Assembly: GCA_003118195.1 (NCBI GenBank)
Contig: BEXV01000003.1
Location: forward strand, 207,004 to 271,003
Length of the DNA stretch: 64,000 nt
Direction of reading: 5' to 3'
Source: Hemicentrotus pulcherrimus
Taxonomy: Eukaryota > Echinodermata > Echinoidea > Camarodonta > Strongylocentrotidae
The first letter of the stretch is position 1. Every line of letters starts with the position of its first letter. The notes under the pieces are model-generated. The model had not been told where the DNA came from. It saw nothing but the letters and a program-made list of their open reading frames with translations, and made no database searches. Shown in pieces: positions 33,914 to 44,500 of the stretch. The position numbers and the translations under genes were made by a program.

Positions 33914-36900
33914 CTGTTGATAGAAGCACACACAGGAATGATATTGGCTGGTTCCATTTTGAGTATGCTAGCTCACAAGTGAGGTATTATTCTAAATGAT
34001 TGTCCAACATAGCAAAAAGAAATAAGCACATGGTATCACCTGTGAGCTAGTAAATGATGCAAATTAAATTAAACTTTGGAGTTTACTGTTTTGGTAACTC
34101 CTGTAAAATTCATGCATAATTTAGTACCGTAGATTCAAAGAAAATTGAGCTTTAAAGTTGTCTTCATCTTTCCAATTACTACATGCATGAAATTTTACTT
34201 TACTGTACATTCCATCTGTCAGAATCTACACCTCTAAATACATGATATAGGAGCAAACAATGGGGTCTAGTACACAATTTTCTATTTCTTGTTCTGAGGG
34301 AGTAGCTATAGTGCAAATATAGTGTTTCTGCTAATGTGAAAAGGCCAGGGAACTATGAAAATCATCAGGAAAATTTAACGGTTGAATACTGATTTCTCTC
34401 AAAACCATAGGCTCTATACAGGGACCGCCCTGGTCCAGTAGTCAATGGGTCAGGGGCAAGTTAATTGTGTTTTCACAATAGGGGTATAGATCATAAAATG
34501 AAAAAATGTTTACTCCCGAATAATACTCACTTTTGCCTCATCTCTTCTGGTATCTGCTCCACTGCCTGTTTCCACTGTTTTACAAAAGGAAATCTGTCAT
34601 CGACATCGGTGTTTTCAAAAGCCCGTAGAACATGTAGATCTATCTTAGTTGGAGCATCGCTGAAAAAACAATACAAAGATATAAACTTACACTTAATAAC
34701 TGCTGAGATGATCTCTGAAAAGAATATGCCCAACATAATCGTCCTCTTACAAAAATACTTATAAAGTTGGGACACCTTAACAAATATGAGCCTACTTATT
34801 GTTCACCATTATGCAAACGATCCTCCTCAACCCGCCCCCCCCCCCTCCCCCTTTTTCTAATCGATTGTGCAGTGGTTTCATCCACATAACCTACAATGTA
34901 ATAAAGCAGGGACAATTTTGGATTTCCAACTTCACAAAGGAATGAAAAGAAAAAGAAACTGTTTTACTTTCTTATTCTCCAATAAAATCACACTTACCCA
35001 TTTATGAAGAAAGCTCCAAACTCTGGATCGACACTTGTTGGCGGTGGAGGGGTAGATATGAGCCTCTGGTTCTCTGGTGTTTGGAAGCCAATGGCACCAT
35101 CAGCAGTAACATTCCCTGTCCTTTCTGGGCTGGCATTTTCCTCAAGACTATGTGGGTCATAATCAAGGTTAGAGTCAATGATGTTTGTCACTTGAGAAGG
35201 GGATGTGCCATCTCTACTAAGGCTTGTTGTCACGCTAGGTGCTGAACTGTGCTCTCCTGAAGCACAAGGATGTGCGGTATCCGTTTCTCTTGTGTTCTCA
35301 TTAGCATTGCCATAAGCATTCAGTTCTGTAGAAGCTGTTTGATTCTGTTCACAATTTAAAGGGCTTTCCTGATCCGATTGTGAATTACAGGTAGTATTGC
35401 TTGATGCAGTTATTCCCTCTGTCGTTTCCTTCGTAGAACATTTTTCTGATTCATCTTCCGTCTTGGAACTTATCAATGCTTCACCAGTGTCAACGTCATT
35501 CTCTTCTTTGACTATCTGTCGTTTTGGAGACACTATGTTCAGTTTTGCCATCATATTATGCATCATCTGGACTGGGCTATACAACAGCTTGGCCAACTGT
35601 CCTGTCAGTGATGTCCTTTCAGGAGTACTTACGGCGGAACCTCTGCTTGACTCTGGTCCAGGACTCCCACTAGCTGCCCCAACAGGGGAGGCAGGTTCTG
35701 CACTCTTGCTACTGGCTTCAGATTCTCTTAGGTTCTTGATAGGCTTGCAAGTTGGACTAACTACAGGATGTGCAGTCAGATCTAATGTTTCTTTGAACTC
35801 CCCTTTATTACTGACCCTTCCCAAATCATCAAGGGTTGGCGCTTGCGCCTTCATTGACTGTTCATTCTCTGTTGTAACAGTGGCTGGTGCAGGTATACTT
35901 GTCAAACCTCCCTCCGATGATTGAACTGCATTTACAGTACAGGAATCACCTACAGCATTCAATCTCAGGTTCTGTCCTGGAGAACTGTGGTCTTTCCCAT
36001 GTCCATTTTCCACCATTCCCTTTCCAGAGTCCCTATCCAATTTCTCCTTCATGCTCAATGACATTTCCTCTAGTTTACATGGTAGCTTTTGCATGTGGTT
36101 GTCACTTCTTGCATTTGTAGATTTTTCTGTTTGTTCATGAGTAAACAGGTTATCTGGCTTACACCTTCTTGTTTCCATATTATTAACTCCTCTCTCTCCT
36201 TCTTTGCTCTTCTCAGCACCCATAGCATCCATATCACAACTGTTGCTTATGTCAGTGACTGCTTCCTTATTGACTCCTACATGATTGGAGGTACTTGTGG
36301 TGATGAACTCAGACACCAAATTCTTCATCACTGCAGCAGGGACCTTGGTGACACTGCATTTCTTCTGGGAGGAACTCTCTGAAACAATCGATGAAGAGAA
36401 TATTTACATTACTATATATTATCAAAGCGGCATTTGAAAATTAAGCATCAGGGCCCTGTCTAGTAGCAATTGATCTTAATTGATTACAAGGCTTCCTAAA
36501 AATTGACTTACACCGTCCTATTTCGTTAAGGACAGAGTTGTGATTGATATCAAGTTGTGATCGATTTAAATCAATCACAGTTGTTTTACGCGGCACAGGT
36601 TTATGAGATAATGACAGAAACATCTTGTTTTTAAACTACTATTCAAATTAGCCCATGGACTGCTAAATTCTCTCATACATTTTCTTACAGGAACCAGTCA
36701 ATGCCTATAAGCTACAGGTTGACAATGAGGCACCCATCTATATTACAACTACCCCAGTTATCAAGGAACACTACATCTAGGGAGTATTCCAGTATGTGCA
36801 TTTACATACACGAACGGACAGCATTTCATAACTTTCAAGCAATGCCGTGGTGAAGAAGAAAAAGCCAAATTTGTTAATTAAAAAAAAAGTTTAGAGTACC

Positions 36901-37880
36901 TGTCAGTTGGTGGCATCTATTCTCTAGATAGTCTTCAAGGATCTCCAGACCCTCCGTCGTGGAGAAGTCGGCAAAGTCGTCAAGGAATGACCAATACTCC
37001 ATCCATGGTACCTTCTTGGTGTGAGCAAGCTCTCTGAAGAGGGAGGGAGGTATTGGGATATCGGAGAGCATAGTGAATACCGGTTGATAGTTGTGACTGT
37101 ATGTGATGAGACTGATATGTCAGTCTGTAACTAGACCCCTCGGATCCACAATAATTTTGGTATAACATGCATTTTCACTAGACCCCAGTCAAAGATAACC
37201 CAGGCTTGATTTTTGAGGAAGTTAAAATGTTCACAGCAGCTCCTGTCTGGAGTATTTTGTCAAAGGTCACAAGGGTTAAACATAATGTCACAGTACCCAT
37301 GAACTTACATAATTCAATTAAAAACCTGTTTGTTTATGTTTATCTCATCTTACTGTACAATCATTTTGATAATTAGAAATACATAAATATGTATTAAATC
37401 AAAAAAAAACTTCTCTAATATCTTTTTCTTCTAAAATAAGATAAAGTAATAATTCCCTGTACTCATTGGCTCACTTCTATATGGAGTTTACAGATGTTAG
37501 GCAGAATTTCTATTATCTGTACGTTTATATTTCTGAATTTGAAATTGGCCACACATGAAATTACCAATTCATTCAGATAATCGTAATATCGTTGGCTGTT
37601 TGCAGGAAAGCTGTTACTGCCATTTGCTATACATATTTTGTATGGCCTTCTAGCAACAGCTGACGACGTATGGACGTATATACAAATTACTATATAAATG
37701 ACATCTTTGCCAGAAAGGAAACATGAATTATACCTTCCTAGCCTTTCCAATCCTTTCTCACTGTCTCCTCTTCTGACAGCAGCTGCTTGCCTTTTACTGG
37801 AAGACGGTGGTGTTTTCCAGTCCTTCTGAAAGTCAACAGCCTGTGTATGAGAGAGAGTATGTGTGTGAGAGAGAGAGGGG

Positions 37881-37912
<32 letters not shown>

Positions 37913-38474
37913 AGATATAGATCTATATGTTAACCTTTTGTTATATTCTTTGAGTGGAAATAAATTTGAATTGAATTGAACTTGACTTAAATTGAATTTA
38001 GGTATCACATTGCTTCACAACCTCATTCCAGTGGACTCACCTCAGACGGCGACATGGGTCCGGCCAGGGCTCGCAGTAATATGTTGCTGTCTATGGGACT
38101 ACCCTTGGCTTGCTCAGACAAGAGAGCTGATTGGCTGTTAGGGACATCGGGTGACCAAGGCTCACCAATCACAGCCGGCAATGAATTGTCATCTGCCCTC
38201 CACACGGGGATGTAGAAGTGATCTACAACGGAGGATGAACAATGCAGTCGAGGTTATCTGTACATCAAAAAGTCTGTGATATGTGCTATACAAAAACTGA
38301 ATAGAGTCAAATCTTTCTGAGAGGCCACCTCTCTGTAAAGGCCACCTGTCTGTAGTGGTCATGCATTTTGTCTCCTAAGAGAGAGAGAGAGAGGGAAAAA
38401 GAGAGAGAATGAGAGAGAGAGAAGGTGAGAGAGAGAGAGAGAGAGAGAGATAGAGGGTGAAAGAAAGAGAGGGT

Positions 38475-38506
<32 letters not shown>

Positions 38507-41500
38507 TGTGTGTTGTTGAATCTGTCCAAAAAGATATTTCTCCTGGGTGGCCTTAATAGACAGGTTCGACTTTATCATTATTAATATACAGACCTGCCAA
38601 CCTCTGGAGTTCAAAAACCGTATTCTTTAATCCCCAAAATTGTATTTTTCTGACAAAATTTGTTTTTTTCAAAAATAAACACAGACTGTTACGCGGATCA
38701 ATGCATCTTACAGTTCCTACAGACAGGAATAATTTTTTTTTACGAATCATTGGTTGAATATGCATGATTTCGTCATGACTGGTGTGTTCGATGAAGCAAT
38801 GAACATCCCCAAATTGCAGATGTGAGATGCTTGTAGGATACTAAACAGGACAGAACGGGCATTTTGCCATTCACACACACACCAACAACAAAAATATTTA
38901 TAATGTTAAAACAAAATTATTTAAAAAAAAATTAATTAATTAAAAAAATAAATAAATAAATAAGATAAAAATTTCTTGTTGTTGTTGAAAAATCATATTT
39001 TATTGAGGAAAATCCTACTGTCGTATTTGCTTCTAAAAATTATACGAAATATGACTAATTTGTTCTGGTTGGCAGGTCTGAATATAGCCCTGGTGATGAC
39101 TTTGACCAATAATTGTGTCTCAACAGGTTGAGTACTTTGGAGAGTAAAAATAAAATGGTAGATGTATATTTTCTTCAGGCAGCTACATCAATTTGGATAA
39201 AACTCACCATCTAAAAGTTCTGCAATGGCTGACTTTACTTTCTCTTTGTCGTCCTTTTTGTATCTGTTGCAGATAATCTAGAGACAGCAGATGCAAACAT
39301 GATACAAATCACCTTTAAGAGGATGCCTTATTACATAAATAACCACATTGGAGCGGGAAGGAAGAGTTGAGAGATCTTTTACATTCATTAACGTAGCTTT
39401 CTGTTCACACCAGAACGATAACTTCTCTGTATTTCTTTTCAAAAATATACTCGATAATAATCTACTGGCAGGGTAGAATCAAATTCAGATGATTCTTGAA
39501 ATTTAAGAATCAAATTTCAAAGTATTTTCTTGTGCAAGCTATTATTCCTTAGAATTTTCAAAAAAATTAAATCAAAACTTAGTAGCCCCAATGTAACTAT
39601 CAAAGCATGACAATTCAAGACAATGATACACATTGGTGGTTTAGTTTGATGGTTTGCTATACCTGACTGCTAAGAAAGAAAGAATTAAATTTCAAAGTAG
39701 TTTCTTGTACAAACTCCCATTCCAAATAATATTTTCAAGAAATTTAAATCAGACCATATAAGCTCCAATGTATTACTATCAGAGCATGACAATTTAAGAC
39801 AGTGATAGGCAATGTGAGAAAGGGAGAGAAGGAAAATAAGACGTGTGGGGGGCAAGGTCAAACGATCACCCCTTACCTCACTAGCAGTCTCCCCGTACTT
39901 GTTGGTCATCTTCTTGTTGCACTTTGGATGGTCCAGTAAGATGCGCACACATTCTGTGAAACCAAACTTGCTGGCAAAATGAAGCGGGGTTTCACCATTC
40001 TGAGATAGAAAAAAGGAGAAGTAGATTTTTTTTAAAATTTTAATTCTTAGATGTGACATACACTAAGAAAGGGAGAGAAGACTCACATTAAAACATTATC
40101 GGCAGAACGATACTCAAATACTGTAATTGTTTACATAATGAAGGAACATTATTAGTTAGAGTACCTTGGTTTCCCTCTTGATTTCTGGTACCCTCTACTT
40201 ACCCAGAACTAAACTGGGAGGGAAACATCAGGATATGGAGTGGAATGACACTGCAAGAGGTGTACTCTTTTTAAGTGATTAGGCCCGTCTTCATCAGCTC
40301 AAGTTGCGGCGTTTACACCGGCAAATACGGTACCTTGGTTTCCCTCTTGAGTTCTGGTACCCTCTACTTACCCAGAACTAAAATTGGAGGGAAACATCAG
40401 GATATGGAGTGGAATAATAACCCGCTATTTCCAGACTCTGGATATTATCCTGAAGCTCAAAACTGCGTCTTCACCAGACCAATACGCTCATCACAATCTA
40501 GCTTGGACGGGTGCAAATTAGCCTACTATTTCCTAAATAGCGAGATATTTTGGAAACAAGGCCAACTCTGGATATTTTCTCGACCAAATATCCCGCTAAT
40601 TGCAACTGCGGGCTGATGAGGACGCAAATTAACTGGCTAATTTGCGATCGGGATAGTTAAAAAAGCGGGTTATTTGGCAAACTCGAGCTAATGACGACAA
40701 GCCTATTGATACACTTTAATGCAATTGCTCATCACATGAGACTAAATAAAACCTTGACTAATCATCAAATTCCATGCAAACATGGACTTGCATCTGTCTA
40801 TCTCGTCATTCAATCGTACATAATCATATCATCTCACCCCTTTCTCCAAGGAGTTTAGGTAGAGGTGTGTGACAAACCCCCATCGATCTGCCCTGCTCTC
40901 CTCCGAATCTCCCGGATAGAGAAGCTTTGGGATCTCAGGATCGTTGATGGTGTCCAAGATGAGCTCCATCATGTCTGGCAGGTTCTTCATGGCTGCTACG
41001 TGAAGGGCGTTGTACTTGCAGCCTTCCTGAAATTCCAGAGTGAAAATTTTATTACAAAGGATTATCACTCAGACTGCATTTCTCTATCATGATAATAACA
41101 AATCAACACAAAGCGTAGCATCCCCTCGCAGGGTACAAATGGCCTTTATACGTCAGAACAAGTAACCTCTATTAGACTTTACTATTATATTACTAGGCAA
41201 TGAAGTTAACCACATTTTCACATATATAATAAGGTGTTTTTTGCATATTTAATGAGCTATGCCCTTTCACCTTTACCCTACATACTCCAAAATCAAACTA
41301 TTTTGATACCATGTACCTTCACATTAAATTTTATTAAAATTAGTCAAACATTACTAAAGTTGTCGAATAGAAACCAGATTCGCATATTCAATGAGCTATG
41401 ACCTTTGACCAACATACTCAGAAATCGAACTATTTTGATACCATGTACCTTCATATTAAATTTCATTAAAATTTGTCAAACATTACTAGAGTTGTTGACC

Positions 41501-44500
41501 GGAAACCAGATTCACATATTTAATGAGCTATGACCTTAGACCTACAAACTCCGAAATCTAACTTAGGCTGTGTTTTGATACCATATACCTTCATATTAAA
41601 TTTCATTAAAATCCGTCAAACGTTACTAAAGTTATCAATTGGAAACCAGATTTGTTATGAACGGATGGAAGGAAGGACGGATGGCAGTGTTACTATATCC
41701 CCTCCGACTTCTTCAGCAAAGGGGATAATATAATAACTTTGTAATTGCTGTTCCTCTTCTCTTTTCTAAATATTTTTTTATTTGATATATTTTTTTGGCA
41801 AGGAGACTATATTCTTCAAGCAAAATCACTCGGACTACAATTCTCTATCATAATTATGATAACTTTGTCATTGCTGTTCATTTTTTCTTTTCTAAACATT
41901 TTAATAATTTGTTATATTTATCTCTAAAAGGGGACTATATTTTTAAAGCCAATTACAGATATATCGTAAATGGAAGGTAAATTAAACAAAGAGAAGGCCT
42001 AATCAATCCAATAACATCAGCATATTATGAGCAAAGGTCTATTTAAAAAAAAGTCTGAATACATGTTGCACCAGGAATATAAAAAGATTACATTCAGTAA
42101 TACTTTCAGTCAAGTTGAATTTTAAATTTTAATCATGGACAAATTCAGGTCAATCCCTAACTGTTAGATTCCAAATGTCTGCATTATGGAGCAATCATAC
42201 ACTTTATCTCATTTTCTCTTTGAACTCATTCCCAACTTCTTATTTTTCACCCCCTAGTCATGGGTATAGCAACCTGTGTTCTTATCGAATAAGTATTCTC
42301 TTGATACAAATATTCATTAGCTTAAATGAAGAACTGCATCATAGCATTGCCCTCTTGATACGAATATCCATTAAATAATAACTATATCAGAAAATCGCCC
42401 TCTTGATATGAATATTCATTAATGCATGCATATTTCTGTTTTAGACAAGTACTCTTTTGACATAAATATTCAACAGCTTACATGGAGAACTGAGGGAGTG
42501 TCTACTGAAGACACCAGATATCTTGGGTTCTCCCAGACAAGGGTCTTGAACTTCTCTGCTTCCCTCTTCTCAATGACAAACCGAAGTCCATTCAGTTGCT
42601 GAGGCTTGGGGGTCCGGTAGGTGTTGGCTCGGTCACTTACAGCTGGCTGCTGAAACAAGTTAAAAATTGAAGTAATTTAATACAGGGCATTTAGTATTGT
42701 AAATTTCATCATCACAAAAATTTTACCTTAAAAAATCATACAGTTTGCCATTTTTGAGAGGCACTATAATAATATTTGAAGCTCCTTTCAGCTGTTGAAG
42801 CTTGGGGGTCCATTAGGTGTTGGCTCGGTCACTCAAAGCTTGCTGCTGAAACAAGTTTAAAGAGAAGGTTCATTGATTTAAAAAAAAATAACTTTAATGT
42901 CATTATTGCAAAGGTGACACTTTGATTGGCCAAGATTATCAAAAGTCAACGCTTGGAAACATTCAAAGTAATGAGTATTAACAATTACAAAATGCTTAGA
43001 TACAGCCCTGACATAGCGCCTGAAAAGCTCCACGGTCGCTGCTGAGATATGACGTCACATGTTGAACATGATGTGCACAAGCAGACTATGTTCCGTGACA
43101 TATCACACAATTTCAGTGCCTGTTTTGTCACCTTTTCTTCAGTTATTTCTCTGACTTTAATACCCTCAGGCAAAATGTTTAATCTATTGCCTCACTCTAA
43201 ACCCAGTGCATGGTATTATTTTGATGAAAAATGCAAGGATAAAAAAAAAAAATCCGTCGCTTGTAAACAAAATAAGACGCCATTGTATTTTCAGCTGCAT
43301 ACACCGCGGCATGCTCTGCGTTTCAAGAGGGAACAAATGACGTCCATGCTATCATTCCGGTGGTTTTTTAATTTTAAAGTGTTGTTTCTTTGATTGTTCA
43401 TTAACCCCTATCCTGTGTATTTACAAACAGAATAATTTAGTTGTCAGAATGGGGGTCATATCCCTTTTTGAATGGTCTAAAATTCCATCACATTTATACA
43501 CACTAAACTCATTATAATTTGAGAAATAAAAGCATTGCAATTGTGTTCATTCTTTATGGGATGTCGTCTGCTTAGGCAGGGTTGATTCATATTGTGACGG
43601 CATTAAAACATCGTTATTTTCCCGGCGGATATCTCGCATATCCCAGATGCTATGGAGGTTGTTTTATTTGTATTTTTATAAATCACCAGATATGTGGTTG
43701 ACCTACAACTTGAATGATGGCCATCTGCTAGCTTACCAGTTTCTAGTAATACGCTTTTTGCCATATTTGTGATTTTCTGTGAACCAATTTTAAAGTCAAA
43801 TTCATTTGATAAAGAGCATATAGCATTGTAAATGTCATCATCATGAAAATTATCCCTAAGAAATAATAGTACTTTGCCATTTTTGATATGTGCTACAATA
43901 ATATTTGATGCTCATGGGTGATTTGAGTGTTCACATTTTCAAATTGCATCTCCAATAAAATCTCATCATAAATAATAAAATAAATAATAAATAAACCTTT
44001 AATTAACAAATCTCATTTTGGATTACAAAAAATCCAGTGTATGCCTACGATAGTTTAACTTCTGACAGGGCCACCAAGTTTTTCAGACATGGATGTGACT
44101 ACAATTACATGACACATTTATTTTATGGATTTTGTTTCATGTTTTATTTTTTTCATTATCATGTTGAGAGAATATAGTTCCATCATTCTATTATACCCAA
44201 ATTTACGATTTATGAGTCATTTTTATTTTATAAGCAGAAAAAATTATGTTCCAATCTAACAGTTGCAGATACTATACTAGAATTTGGTGATTTATACAGA
44301 TTATAGATGTTTGCTGTACAACTACATGTACATGTATTTCGTCTACTACCAAATTGCTCTGTTCCCATATGGTCTACAACCAGCTTACTATCCACAGGGT
44401 TCAATATTCATTTTGTCTACTTTTCATTTGATCTAATGATCATTAAGGCTAATAGTAATTTGTCCTAATTTCCATTTGGTCTAATCTTTAATAAGTCTAC

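Noticed and set aside
35397..35924. 175-codon plus-strand open frame
   Set aside because: It is antisense to ANKLE2 exon 10, has no splice or family support, and is a shadow of that coding frame.
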